DNA of 44,102 nucleotides from an uncultured Pseudovibrio sp. (GCA_947496145.1 CANMBS010000042.1:1-44102); one strand, 5' to 3'; counted from the first letter of the stretch, positions 16,516 to 25,561 are shown. Program-made: numbers and translations. Notes: a model not told the origin generated them from the sequence alone.

Positions 16516-17703
16516 CTACCGAAGCCCACCAGCCATCACTGCGGCTGTCCAGATAGCTGTCTGAACCTCGGAAGCGCCTTCATAAACTCTCAGCGAACGA
16601 ACTTGCCGATAAAGGGCTTCCGGTACGGAGCCCGGCACCATACCAGCGGCGCCGTGCAACTGAACGCAATGGTCAACCACTTGCTGGGCATATTCGGTGG
16701 TCTGAAGCTTCGCCAGTGATGAAAGAGGACCTTTTTGTTCACCATCACGGTCCATTTCCCAGGCCGCCTGACCTACAGCTAATTGAGAGATGTTCAGTTT
16801 TGCTGCCATATCGGCAAGAACCTGTTTCACCTGTGGAATCTCAGAGAGCTTTCCGCGACCTAAGATGTGATTGAAAGCTTCATTAAAGGCGCGGCGTGCA
16901 AAACCATTAGCAGCGGCACCAACAGTTATCCGGCATCGCTCCAGGGTTTCAATTGCAACGGCCAGACCCATACCTCTTTCTCCAAGAACACTGGTTTCTG
17001 GAAGGAGACAGTCCGTAAAGGTAATATCTGCAAAGGGGCGCGGCGCAATAAAGTCAATAGTTTGCGTCGAAACACTTTCAAGATTGGTAGGCACCACAAA
17101 AAAAGAAAGACCCAGAGGGCCGGGAGCCGTACGGGCTAAGACGCTGATGTGATCTGCAATATCAGCATTTGCGATCCAATGCTTCTTACCATTCAGTTTA
17201 AAGCCACCGCCTTCAACTTCGCTCACTTCCATCGCTATTTTCGAGATATTTGAACCACTTTCCTTCTCTGTCAGAGCAAAAGCAGCAACTTCTTCGCCGG
17301 AGAAGAGTTTCGGTAGTATCTCAGAGCGCTGTTGCTCGTTGCCAGCCAAGACAAAGGGAAGTGTTGCAAGCATCTGAATTGAAAAGGCATAATCTAGCAA
17401 GTCATGTTTATGTGCCAGAATATCTCTGATGATGCACACAGCACGAATATCTACCTCTTCCCTCAAAACGGTTACAAACCACCCGCCGTCACCCAAGAGC
17501 CTGATGAGTTGACGTACTGCTTCGTGTGGCGAAAGCAAGAGCGCATCATCAATCTCACTTTGGTTCTTCAGACCCCAAGCGAAAAGACGCTCAGCAATGT
17601 CCCGGTGTTTTTCGTCAAAAAATGGAAGTTGAACCAGTTCGGACTTCAGCCAATCATCTTCCAAAGATGTGTTGGGCTTCATTTCTACGCTTTGCACATT
17701 CAT
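16516..17703 (-). CDS. Acyl-CoA dehydrogenase family flavoenzyme
   Basis: FAD-dependent alpha,beta-dehydrogenase fold, about 395 residues. It has the FAD-binding FALTEKESGSNIS block, the WIANADIADHISVLART strand region, the QLHGAAGMV motif and the catalytic glutamate in YEGASEVQ (Glu376 counting from the upstream of two adjacent ATGs). I prefer the second ATG (17703), 6 bases after AAGGGGG. Last gene of unit A, 11 bp after the C45-family gene. In the triacsin pathway a dehydrogenase of this family is believed to oxidise an ACP-bound hydrazinoacetyl unit; here the enzyme may likewise convert a hydrazine to a hydrazone or azo intermediate (inference from context). An ordinary acyl-thioester substrate is the alternative. 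Confidence 0.9.
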   Translation of the reverse strand: MNVQSVEMKPNTSLEDDWLKSELVQLPFFDEKHRDIAERLFAWGLKNQSEIDDALLLSPHEAVRQLIRLLGDGGWFVTVLREEVDIRAVCIIRDILAHKHDLLDYAFSIQMLATLPFVLAGNEQQRSEILPKLFSGEEVAAFALTEKESGSNISKIAMEVSEVEGGGFKLNGKKHWIANADIADHISVLARTAPGPLGLSFFVVPTNLESVSTQTIDFIAPRPFADITFTDCLLPETSVLGERGMGLAVAIETLERCRITVGAAANGFARRAFNEAFNHILGRGKLSEIPQVKQVLADMAAKLNISQLAVGQAAWEMDRDGEQKGPLSSLAKLQTTEYAQQVVDHCVQLHGAAGMVPGSVPEALYRQVRSLRVYEGASEVQTAIWTAAVMAGGLR

Positions 17704-17714
17704 CATATTCCCCC

Positions 17715-18761
17715 TTACCAGCCTGTCATCTGGAAAGACTTGGTGGTTGTCATATATGGATCACCTTCACGTACATGAAGCGCACCGTTCACAGGATCGA
17801 GAACAACAGATGCAACTGTTTTCTCAACACTGCGATCACCTACACCAACAACACGGATTGGTTTCTGACTAAACATTTCAAAATAGTCTTCCAAAGAGCA
17901 CTCTGACGGGTTGGCATCCAGCCAGGACTGGCATGCTTCCATCCTCTTCTTTGATCCATTCTGTGCGAAGATATTCAGTTCATCATGAGCGACAAACTCC
18001 GGGCTGAGATAATGATTGGTGTGAACCACTTCATGACTGCGATGGACCGAAACGCGATTTTCCACCACCTCAACAAAAGCTGCATTAGAATGATCGCAGA
18101 CAACAAAACAACGCGAACTAGCCAAATCCAACGCACTAAATCGTGCAATTGCTTCATCCACTGATTTGCAGGTGTCCAGCACATGGCGAATAGCAAGGTA
18201 GGGCGGCACTCCGGGGCGCCAATCGCCTGCTAAAACAAGGTTTAAGCCAACAGCAAGGCCCTGATCATTCACACCAAGATAGCCGATAAGACCTGAAAAA
18301 CTCAAAAGGAGTGAGCGATACCTGTTCTCTCCTTCTTGAATACGCAGCACAGTTACATGCTCATCCATGTCACCAGCGAGATCAACCGTTTGACCAAGAA
18401 CAGGTTTACCACGTGTACGCGCGAAGGTTGTACAATCTCCCACAGTCGAAAAACGTGTATATCCTCCCATTTCCCTTCGTGTCTGCAATAACACGGCCTG
18501 TTCCATCGGAATCCCGGCACCTTCGCTTAAGCCTCTGATTTCCTGAAAGAGATTGGGTGTTTCCTGCTTGATCATGTCTCCATAGAGGCGCAGTTGCTCT
18601 TCAAACTGCGAAAATTCAACGCCAGACCCGTGAAATGTATCGAGTCGCGCGACACCGTCTTTCAGAAAATGCCGAATTTTTTCGCTGTCCTTCTGACCGT
18701 GCTTAACTCCCAGTTCATAAAATGTGCCCGAGAGATCAATGAGATCAAGCCGGGACGGCAT
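17715..18761 (-). CDS. C45-family N-terminal-nucleophile acyltransferase/amidase
   Basis: Homologue of acyl-CoA:6-aminopenicillanate acyltransferase (peptidase C45, Ntn hydrolase), 348 residues. The predicted nucleophile is Cys110 in GDCTTF; family members cleave themselves before this Cys to expose it. Downstream VLGQTVDL, IGYLGVNDQGLAVGLNL and VVHTNHYLSPE fit the family. The start at 18761 has a strong AAGGAGG 6 bases upstream, far better than the in-frame start at 18794; it overlaps the GNAT gene by 17 bp. Family chemistry is acyl transfer to, or hydrolysis of, amide bonds. In this operon it could remove or exchange the N-acyl group put on the hydrazine by the GNAT, or join the N-N unit to an acyl chain (inference). 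Confidence 0.85.
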   Translation of the reverse strand: MPSRLDLIDLSGTFYELGVKHGQKDSEKIRHFLKDGVARLDTFHGSGVEFSQFEEQLRLYGDMIKQETPNLFQEIRGLSEGAGIPMEQAVLLQTRREMGGYTRFSTVGDCTTFARTRGKPVLGQTVDLAGDMDEHVTVLRIQEGENRYRSLLLSFSGLIGYLGVNDQGLAVGLNLVLAGDWRPGVPPYLAIRHVLDTCKSVDEAIARFSALDLASSRCFVVCDHSNAAFVEVVENRVSVHRSHEVVHTNHYLSPEFVAHDELNIFAQNGSKKRMEACQSWLDANPSECSLEDYFEMFSQKPIRVVGVGDRSVEKTVASVVLDPVNGALHVREGDPYMTTTKSFQMTGW

Positions 18762-19365
18762 TATGTGCCTCCTTAGCCTGGCCATTACGCTCAAGATTTT
18801 CTTTTACGCTTGGCCACTCGCTCTTTAGGACTGAATAAAAGATTGCATCACGTCGCCTGCCACTCGGCATGAAGTTAAAACTGCGCAAGACTCCTTCTTC
18901 CTGAGCGCCAATATTTTTCAAACCGCGACGAGCCTGTATATTCAGAACATCTGTCTTAAACTCCACGCGCTCACAACTAAGCGCCTCAAATGCATGAGTA
19001 AGGAGAGCCAGTTTCGCACCACGATTAACTCCAATCCCCTGGAAACTTGTGCCAAGCCAGGACCACCCGATTTCAATCCGACGGTCAGCTTCAGCCAAAT
19101 TTCCAAAACACATGCTACCGGCTAACCTATTAGATTTCTTATCAAAGACCATGAAAACAGCTCGCCGACCAGCTTCCATATCCGCCATTCCAGTTTCGAT
19201 AAATTTATCAAGATCTTCTTCAGTATGAACGCAGGCTACAAAGTACTTCCAGATCACTGGATCAAAGACAATTTCAGCCAGAGCTTTTTTGTCCGAGCGT
19301 TGTAGTGGGCGTAGAAGAACCCTGTCATTTTCCAGCGTTTGGGTGAAAACAGTTTGCCAAGTCAT
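18745..19365 (-). CDS. GNAT-family N-acyltransferase (RimJ/RimL type)
   Basis: Acyl-CoA-dependent N-acyltransferase of 206 residues. The RimL-like start (LENDRVLLRPLQRSDKKALAEI), the central strand IEIGWSWLGTSFQGIGVNRGAKL (acyl-CoA pyrophosphate loop) and VEFKTDVLNIQARRGLKNIGAQEEGVLR are typical. The start overlaps the ACP stop as ATGA. Position next to ligase and ACP mirrors hydrazinoacetate clusters such as triacsin, where a GNAT acylates the distal nitrogen of hydrazinoacetic acid. The same role is proposed here. The acyl donor cannot be read from the sequence. Confidence 0.88.
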   Translation of the reverse strand: MTWQTVFTQTLENDRVLLRPLQRSDKKALAEIVFDPVIWKYFVACVHTEEDLDKFIETGMADMEAGRRAVFMVFDKKSNRLAGSMCFGNLAEADRRIEIGWSWLGTSFQGIGVNRGAKLALLTHAFEALSCERVEFKTDVLNIQARRGLKNIGAQEEGVLRSFNFMPSGRRRDAIFYSVLKSEWPSVKENLERNGQAKEAHNAVPA

Positions 19366-19628
19366 GATGCAGCTCCCTCCTGAACTTTTTCAAAAACTCT
19401 GATCAGGTCTTCACCTCGATCTATTACTGCAAGATCCCGCTCATCAAAACTGGAAAGAAGCACGTCAAATTCCTTGCACAATGCAGTCATCAGCAAAATA
19501 AGCTTCATCGATGAAATCCCAAACTCTTGCTTAAGATTAGCGGTAAGATCAATATCTTCCGGTGATTTGCCCTTAGATTTTGCTGTCTGAGCAATATGAC
19601 GCCGGATAATGGTTTCTGTAGTGGTCAT
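19362..19628 (-). CDS. Acyl carrier protein, unit A
   Basis: Stand-alone carrier protein of 88 residues with a four-helix ACP pattern. The phosphopantetheine site is Ser40 in FGISSMKL, where the usual Asp-Ser-Leu is replaced by Ser-Ser-Met. It overlaps the ligase stop (ATGA) and the GNAT start, so it is surely co-translated with them. It most likely carries the hydrazinoacetyl intermediate activated by the adjacent AMP ligase, distinct from the two carriers placed with the ketosynthase and dehydratase genes. That division of labour is inferred from position. Confidence 0.88.
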   Translation of the reverse strand: MTTTETIIRRHIAQTAKSKGKSPEDIDLTANLKQEFGISSMKLILLMTALCKEFDVLLSSFDERDLAVIDRGEDLIRVFEKVQEGAAS

Positions 19629-21178
19629 GACTGCCCTCCATACCCTTTCTGGATTACTTCATTGTAGTATTCTTGAATTGCACGCCGCCTTACTTTGCCC
19701 TGAGATGTCAAAAGCCCATTTTCCATTGAGAACCCATCGTCAGCAAAAATCACCAGTTCCACAGCTTCAGACCCCACACCCCGTGTAGCATTCAGAACAT
19801 CGCGTTTCACATCTTCCCTGTCGTTGTCTGGTGCGGTACTCACCAGTGCAGCGAGCAAGTGGCGTCCTGTCCCGATCACGATTGTTTGTTTCACATCAGG
19901 CAGTTGAAGAATACGCTCTTCCAGAGGACGAACAGCAATTGTTTTACCATTTGTGAGTACAACGACATCATCTGCCCGGCCCATTACATAAAGAAAACCA
20001 TCTTCGTCAATATGACCCAAATCGCCGGTTGCGACCGCTCCGTCTGACATGAACACTTTTTCTGACACACCTTCTGCGGCATACATGTAGTGATCATTGA
20101 CAGGATGATCTCGATAGACATAGATGCCACCGTCGGAACCTATCTCAACCCTTACGCCATCAAGCGGTTTCCCAACACTGCCTCGCTTATGCGCTTCAGG
20201 ATGGTTCTTTGTTGTGATACAAGTTTCGTTGAGGCCATACCCTTCATAAATTGCAACACCGCATGTCCTCTCAAAAAACTCCAGTGTATCCGGTCGGGCA
20301 GCAGCAGAGCCCGTCCAAAGATATCTGATATTTTCACCCAAGACCTGTTTTGCAGCGTTGACTAGTGCTTCTGGATGGCCATCTCCTCCCGCCATCATTT
20401 CAATAAATTCCTTAAGTGCATCAAAAAACGCGGGAACACCCATAATAACTGTCGGATGTTCTTGTTGTATGGCTTCCAAAGCAAGACGGGAATCTGCGAG
20501 GACAACATCATGCTCATAGTGAATTGCAGAATAAATCCAGTATCTTTGTTGGAGCAGAGATAATGGAAGGAAAACTAGCAGGGTATCACCCGGTCCATGA
20601 CTAAACATTTTTTGTGTTGAACTTAACGACTGTCCAACACTCCCCACTGTCGCGCCCAAACCTTTGGCAGCGCCCGTGCTGCCTGATGTAAACTTGATCG
20701 TGCAAACATCCTTTTCGTCATATTCGATAGGTATTGGCAAAGAGATATCCTGAGGGGTAAGGGCCGCCTCTAAGACCGTATCAATCACGCGAGCTTGCTT
20801 AGCGGATGCTTGCGTCTCAGCAAATTTCTTATCGTAAAACAGCAGATCCAAACTATAACTGTCAGCAAGATCTTGCTGTTTTGCAAAGGATGCCGGGTCA
20901 AAGCCGGCGGTAACGAGACCAAGACGTAATGCAGCCAGGTCCAACAGAACATATTCAAGTCGGTTCGTAGAGACGATACCAAGGCGATTGCCCTGCTTCA
21001 CGCCTTGTGAGATAAGCCATGTAGCTACATTCTCGACCATACCTTGAAGGTCAGAAAGGAGAACAGTCTTTGGTTGCTCTCCTGCGCAATAGACTTTTAA
21101 AGTATCATTTGCGTTCCATTTCTTCGTGAAAAGCGTGTTGAACAGCGTTGTTTTTTTTGAATGAACTTCAAGATTCAT
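19625..21178 (-). CDS. AMP-forming acyl/aminoacyl-ACP ligase (ANL superfamily)
   Basis: Adenylate-forming enzyme of 517 residues. ANL motifs in order: P-loop FTSGSTGAAKG, YEGYGLNET, ATGDLGHIDEDGFLYVMGRADDVV, and a C-terminal QGKVRRRAI with the catalytic lysine. It is of normal length and lacks a fused carrier domain; the ACP gene follows with a 4-base overlap. The ATG shares bases with the MetRS-like stop (TAATG) and follows AAGGTGGGG. Predicted job: activate a small acid and load it on the unit A ACP. Hydrazinoacetic acid or its N-acyl form is the likely substrate given the three genes upstream (inference). Confidence 0.9.
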   Translation of the reverse strand: MNLEVHSKKTTLFNTLFTKKWNANDTLKVYCAGEQPKTVLLSDLQGMVENVATWLISQGVKQGNRLGIVSTNRLEYVLLDLAALRLGLVTAGFDPASFAKQQDLADSYSLDLLFYDKKFAETQASAKQARVIDTVLEAALTPQDISLPIPIEYDEKDVCTIKFTSGSTGAAKGLGATVGSVGQSLSSTQKMFSHGPGDTLLVFLPLSLLQQRYWIYSAIHYEHDVVLADSRLALEAIQQEHPTVIMGVPAFFDALKEFIEMMAGGDGHPEALVNAAKQVLGENIRYLWTGSAAARPDTLEFFERTCGVAIYEGYGLNETCITTKNHPEAHKRGSVGKPLDGVRVEIGSDGGIYVYRDHPVNDHYMYAAEGVSEKVFMSDGAVATGDLGHIDEDGFLYVMGRADDVVVLTNGKTIAVRPLEERILQLPDVKQTIVIGTGRHLLAALVSTAPDNDREDVKRDVLNATRGVGSEAVELVIFADDGFSMENGLLTSQGKVRRRAIQEYYNEVIQKGYGGQS

Positions 21179-23208
21179 TAGGTAGTCCCCACCTTGTTAA
21201 TCAGAAAGGGACCTTGTGCGATCATTTCTGAGAAGAACCGCTGGTCTGCAAGCGTCACACGATTTCCAACTGGAAGTAATTCGATGGTATCCGGCCACTT
21301 CGTAACCGGAGAAAGCCCCAGTCCAATACGTAGATTGTCAGCAAATCGCGGCATAAGGGGTGCTGTAACATCTGAAAGCAGACGCGCAGCCGCCAGTTGC
21401 AATGCAATTGTCGTTCGGTTCCAATCAGAAGCTGATGATGTTCCGGCAAGGTGTTTGTTCATTTCAGTAAACCGAATACTATCTGCAACCAGATTGCGAA
21501 CGCCGTCAGCAGCTTTATTAAGAGAGAAGTTCTGTGAAGAATAGTAGTTCTCAATGTGCTTCCGGTGGCTCTCTAATGTGTGAAAGAAGGCTTGGTGATC
21601 GACACCCCAGTCACCGGCATCTGGTGCCGCGCCATCATATCTTCTCAATACTTCGTGGCCAAGTTCGTTGAGCCAACCTTGCCAGATTTCGTTCAATTCT
21701 GTGTTCGAGCTTTGCAGAGCATCAATCGAGAAATTGGTTCGGTTGACTTCTCCTCGGGTAAGAGACATGTGATAACGTACACAATCTACAGTCTCTTGAT
21801 TCAACACCTCCTTACCCCATACAGCTCTTTGTCGGCTGGTTGAAAACTTGCTGCCTTCAAGGCAATAGAATTCATTTACATGGTATTCGATATCCGCCTT
21901 CCACTCAGGAAATGCCGCCTTGTAGAGCGCTGGATAGAGGATGGTGTGATAGAAGCTATTGTCATATCCAAAGAAGTGAACGATTTTCCAGTCATCCTGG
22001 GGTTTCAGAGCATTCCATTCTTGTTGAAGGCGTCCGCCTACAGCCTGAATGCCATAGAGGAAACCGAAGGACATTTCAGGCCACACCCAAACCACCTGAT
22101 CAGACAGGTCAGGATCATTGGGTGAAACGCCCCAATCCTGAATATGAGTGATCGGAACATGGAAATCCTCACGGCCCAGTACACTATGCGCCAACACTTG
22201 CAGGCGTGCACTTGCTTTTACTTCACGCAATGATCCCAGTATATGCTCGGCAAAGTCATTGAGCTTAAGCATATATCGCTCACAGGAACGTATGTCAGGC
22301 ATCTTCCCGGAAACAGCCGAAACAGGCGCAATCATATCATAAGCCAGATTTGGCTCACCGCATTCCTCACAAATGTTTCCACCGCAAGCTGAGCCACATG
22401 TTGGACACTGGCCTGAGATGTCGCACTCGTAAAGATAAGCATTCGTATCCGGATCAAAGGCTGCATTGTCGGCTCTGCGTTGCGCCCCACCAGAGTCTAC
22501 AATGCGCTGAAAGAAGCCTTTAAGTTGCTCCTCGTAATTCTCGGCATGAGATGTAACTGTGTACTGATCTATCTGAACATCCAGCAATCGCAAAGTTTCC
22601 GCGATTTCTTTACTGAAATGATCTGCGACCTCTTGCGGTGTCTTACCCATCTGTCGGGCTTTTGCAATCACGTAACTCTGATAATCGTCGCTACCCGTTA
22701 TGTGATATGCTTGTTTGCCTTTTAAACGCTGAAAGCGCGCAAATACGTCTGCGCCAATGTATGGGCCAGACAAATGCCCAAGGTGTAAATCACCATTTGG
22801 TGTAGGAGGAGTCGAAAAAACGAAAACGGGCGCACTCTCGTCCACATTTGAGGTCTTTTCCGATTTTGCCCCTAAAGCTGCAACAACATCACGCCAATAA
22901 GCCGTGACAAAGGTTATTCTCTGTTCTCCGGTATTTCGCAGAACATGCTTGTCGAATGGCGAGATTGCTATAACGTCACCCTTACCGATTGGGATAATCT
23001 CTGCTCCATCTGTTTCAATTTTGCCTGTGCCTTCAAGAATGACAAAGAGCTCGCATTCATCGTGACGGTGGAAGTCTGTTACGCCACCAGCTTCTATCGT
23101 ACCGTAGGCGGTCCCCACATTGGTCGCATCTGGGAAAGCATTAATCGAAGCCATCTGAATTCCAAAAGCTTCGGAAAAATCGCAATCATTCAGCCTAAAG
23201 ACCTTCAT
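21178..23208 (-). CDS. Cupin-MetRS didomain hydrazine synthetase
   Basis: Key N-N bond-forming enzyme, 676 residues. Residues 1-115 are a cupin with metal ligands His47, His49, Glu53 (HRHDECE) and His88 (PFDKH). Residues 127-650 are a methionyl-tRNA synthetase-like domain with HLGH (142-145), a zinc knuckle (CDISGQCPTCGSACGGNICEECG) and KFSTS in place of KMSKS. This fusion matches Spb40 (s56-p1) and Tri28 (triacsin), which use ATP to couple N6-hydroxylysine with glycine. It lies between the other two genes of that three-enzyme cassette with TAATG overlaps on both sides; GGAG precedes the ATG by 8 bases. It is not a housekeeping MetRS: the N-terminal cupin and operon context exclude that. I am confident of the family; the amino-acid partner here is inferred. 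Confidence 0.93.
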   Translation of the reverse strand: MKVFRLNDCDFSEAFGIQMASINAFPDATNVGTAYGTIEAGGVTDFHRHDECELFVILEGTGKIETDGAEIIPIGKGDVIAISPFDKHVLRNTGEQRITFVTAYWRDVVAALGAKSEKTSNVDESAPVFVFSTPPTPNGDLHLGHLSGPYIGADVFARFQRLKGKQAYHITGSDDYQSYVIAKARQMGKTPQEVADHFSKEIAETLRLLDVQIDQYTVTSHAENYEEQLKGFFQRIVDSGGAQRRADNAAFDPDTNAYLYECDISGQCPTCGSACGGNICEECGEPNLAYDMIAPVSAVSGKMPDIRSCERYMLKLNDFAEHILGSLREVKASARLQVLAHSVLGREDFHVPITHIQDWGVSPNDPDLSDQVVWVWPEMSFGFLYGIQAVGGRLQQEWNALKPQDDWKIVHFFGYDNSFYHTILYPALYKAAFPEWKADIEYHVNEFYCLEGSKFSTSRQRAVWGKEVLNQETVDCVRYHMSLTRGEVNRTNFSIDALQSSNTELNEIWQGWLNELGHEVLRRYDGAAPDAGDWGVDHQAFFHTLESHRKHIENYYSSQNFSLNKAADGVRNLVADSIRFTEMNKHLAGTSSASDWNRTTIALQLAAARLLSDVTAPLMPRFADNLRIGLGLSPVTKWPDTIELLPVGNRVTLADQRFFSEMIAQGPFLINKVGTT

Positions 23209-24266
23209 TACGCCATCTCCTGCACACTAGCATTTTGAAGGGTTTTTCGCACATCGCGTGCAATGGCCGGAGCTAACCGATAGCCTGAACCATTTGCAGC
23301 TCCGGCAAAAACGATGCGTCCACTCTGTCCCACTAATGTGACAATGGGGGCACGACTATCGTTATATGCATCGCAAAAAACCTGCCCACCACGCATTTGT
23401 GCACTCAATCGAGGTCCAATTTTATCAAGGACACTTAATCCTTGTTCACGATCCTCAACTGTGATTTCACCATAAGATTCTGCTGGGGTTACACCCCATT
23501 TCGTGCGAGTAAAGCTGAAGAGCCGCTTATGCCCCCCCTCAAGTGGCATAAAGAATGCATCTTCATCAAAGAAGAAATCTACTGTTTTTGCCGGGGGAGC
23601 CACATCATCTATATGGAACGCAACAATACGCTTGATGTGAATACCAAGGTTTTGTGTATAGGGGTAAAAAACTTCAGAACGTGCCCAAGGTCCGGGACAA
23701 AGAACAAGTTGGTCTGCCTCAAGTGTCAAACCATCTTGAGTGGTAAAGCTGACTTTGTCTCCTTGCTCCTTAATATGGGAAACCTTCAAGCCAAAGTGCG
23801 TCTTCAACCGGCTGCTGAGTTGTCGGCGATAGAAGTTAATCAGCGGAACGACTTCGGCAAACTGACCCTCGTCCATGTTCCAAACATTATAGCCGGTACC
23901 AAGCGTTTCAAAGACCTCAACCTGCTCCTCATTCGACAGAGGTTGCGGTGGACTTGTAAAGAGCTCTGAAAGCTCGCCTTCATTCAGTTTTGACGAGTGA
24001 ACCCTTAATGCTAACGGCTTGATTGGCACTTCTGAGTACGTTTCTTTCAAATCCTTGTAAAATGTTTCACTATATCGGCTCATCTCCCGAACTTTGGGGT
24101 TTCGCCCGACTGGAAAATGTAAGCCAGCAGAACGGGCAGATGCACCCGCCCCAGGAATATCTTGATCTAAAAGAATAACTTCATGTTCGGGAAATGAGTG
24201 ACAAATCTCCCATGCAACGGCATAACCAATGATGCCGCCTCCGATAATTGCAACAGTTTTGGTCAT
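23208..24266 (-). CDS. FAD-dependent amine oxidase (DAO family), hydrazinoacetate-releasing
   Basis: Flavoprotein of about 352 residues in the glycine oxidase/DAO family. The N-terminal dinucleotide site is VAIIGGGIIGYAVA followed by the acidic strand end VILLDQD; GAGASARSAGLH is the second FAD contact; the C terminus has IVFAGAANGSGYRLAPAIA. I list the ATG at 24266; a GTG at 24272 overlaps the hydroxylase stop. In the s56-p1 pathway the equivalent (Spb39) oxidatively cleaves the lysine-glycine hydrazine adduct, giving hydrazinoacetic acid and a 2-aminoadipate semialdehyde. Gene order hydroxylase-oxidase-synthetase supports that role here. Confidence 0.9.
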   Translation of the reverse strand: MTKTVAIIGGGIIGYAVAWEICHSFPEHEVILLDQDIPGAGASARSAGLHFPVGRNPKVREMSRYSETFYKDLKETYSEVPIKPLALRVHSSKLNEGELSELFTSPPQPLSNEEQVEVFETLGTGYNVWNMDEGQFAEVVPLINFYRRQLSSRLKTHFGLKVSHIKEQGDKVSFTTQDGLTLEADQLVLCPGPWARSEVFYPYTQNLGIHIKRIVAFHIDDVAPPAKTVDFFFDEDAFFMPLEGGHKRLFSFTRTKWGVTPAESYGEITVEDREQGLSVLDKIGPRLSAQMRGGQVFCDAYNDSRAPIVTLVGQSGRIVFAGAANGSGYRLAPAIARDVRKTLQNASVQEMA

Positions 24267-24268
24267 GA

Positions 24269-25561
24269 TCACGCAGTCTGTAAAACTTGGTTAGAAGTGG
24301 TCTGCTCAAGCGGGGACCAGGTCACAGCAGATGAGTTAGGCTCCAGTGCGTTATTTGTGCCAGTTATCCGATCCACCATTTTTGCACTGCGCCATGCCAG
24401 CAAACTTAGATTTGGATCTGCTAAACCCTTCTGCTCCCGGCTAGCATTATGGATAAAAATTGAACGGTTTGCGGGTCCGTTCCAGCGCGCAGCAAAGCTA
24501 TCATCAACAGCAACTTCATCACCAGAGTAATGCAGTTTGTCTGCGATTGAGCCAATGAAATTGAGGGGGGAATTGGTGTAGCCTGTTGAAAGGATAACAA
24601 CGTCTACATCAAAAAACTCTGGTGAACCAGTATCCCCATGACGGGCCTGAACCATCCATCTGGTTCCACTTTTGGACACTTGCTCGACAGTTCGATTAGG
24701 AAACATATCAGCTGTGTTGTCAGAGTTACGAACAAACCGTCGAAGGTACAGGCACTGGTAGATTTCGCGGAGTGTAGACTCCGAAATTCCATCGCTAGCA
24801 AGGACGTTATCTTTCAAGAACTGCTGACGTGCTTTAGTACCTAAAGAGGTGAAGTACTCCTGATGACACGGCATAAAGAGGTCGTTGGTGAAGGGAGAGT
24901 CATCTAATGGCCAAAAACCAGTTCTGCGCGAGATCCAGGAGATGTGCTCGGGAGCATTGCTCCCCTCACGGGAGATAAGATCAAGGAAGATTTCCGCTCC
25001 GGACTGACCTCCACCGATGATTGCAAGGCGCTTTCCACTCAGATCTTCAGCATGAAACAGATAATCAGAGCTATGAAACATAGTATCGTTAAGGTTATCC
25101 TTTACGAAATCTGGAACTGACGCGGTCTTACCGACGCCTATACTAATATTTTCGGCTCTCAGCTTACGTTTGGATGTTGAAACGACAAAGTCACCATCGA
25201 ATTCGATATCTTCTACGACTTCATCAAAGTGAATATTCTCATTCTTTTCAGAAGCCCATTGCAGGTATTGAGTGAACTCCTGACGCGTGATGGCCTCAAA
25301 CTGTGCATTCAAAAATTGATAGGTTCTGCCATGTTCGTGCAGATAAGCGAGAAAAGAATAAGGATTGGTCGGGTCAGCAAGCGTGACCAGATCTTTCAGG
25401 AAGGATACCTGAAGGCTTGCGTCTGGCAGTTGCAAACCCGAATGCCAGTCAAATGTCTTTTTTTTATCCAGGAACTGACCGGATATGTTCCGTGGTTGTA
25501 GAAGTGAGGCTAAACTGAGATTAGACGGCCCCACACCGACTCCGACGACCTGAATGCTCAC
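24269..25561 (-). CDS. L-lysine N6-hydroxylase (flavin N-monooxygenase)
   Basis: NADPH- and FAD-dependent N-hydroxylating monooxygenase of 430 residues, IucD/SidA family. FAD site GVGPSNLSLA (9-18), NADPH site GGGQSGAE (183-190), and the family motif DVVILSTGY near residue 330. The start is GTG at 25561, supported by GAGGAG 8 bases upstream. First gene of unit A. Family members hydroxylate lysine or ornithine for siderophores, but no NRPS or IucA/C siderophore synthetase is present. With the next two genes it forms the hydrazine cassette, so N6-hydroxylysine is the expected product. Confidence 0.92.
   Translation of the reverse strand: MSIQVVGVGVGPSNLSLASLLQPRNISGQFLDKKKTFDWHSGLQLPDASLQVSFLKDLVTLADPTNPYSFLAYLHEHGRTYQFLNAQFEAITRQEFTQYLQWASEKNENIHFDEVVEDIEFDGDFVVSTSKRKLRAENISIGVGKTASVPDFVKDNLNDTMFHSSDYLFHAEDLSGKRLAIIGGGQSGAEIFLDLISREGSNAPEHISWISRRTGFWPLDDSPFTNDLFMPCHQEYFTSLGTKARQQFLKDNVLASDGISESTLREIYQCLYLRRFVRNSDNTADMFPNRTVEQVSKSGTRWMVQARHGDTGSPEFFDVDVVILSTGYTNSPLNFIGSIADKLHYSGDEVAVDDSFAARWNGPANRSIFIHNASREQKGLADPNLSLLAWRSAKMVDRITGTNNALEPNSSAVTWSPLEQTTSNQVLQTA

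Noticed and set aside
21178-23208. Housekeeping methionyl-tRNA synthetase
   Set aside because: The N-terminal cupin, altered KMSKS and hydrazine-operon context point to the hydrazine synthetase family.
24269-25561. Siderophore biosynthesis locus
   Set aside because: The hydroxylase alone would allow it, but there is no NRPS, IucA/C-type synthetase or TonB receptor, and the next two genes define the hydrazine cassette.
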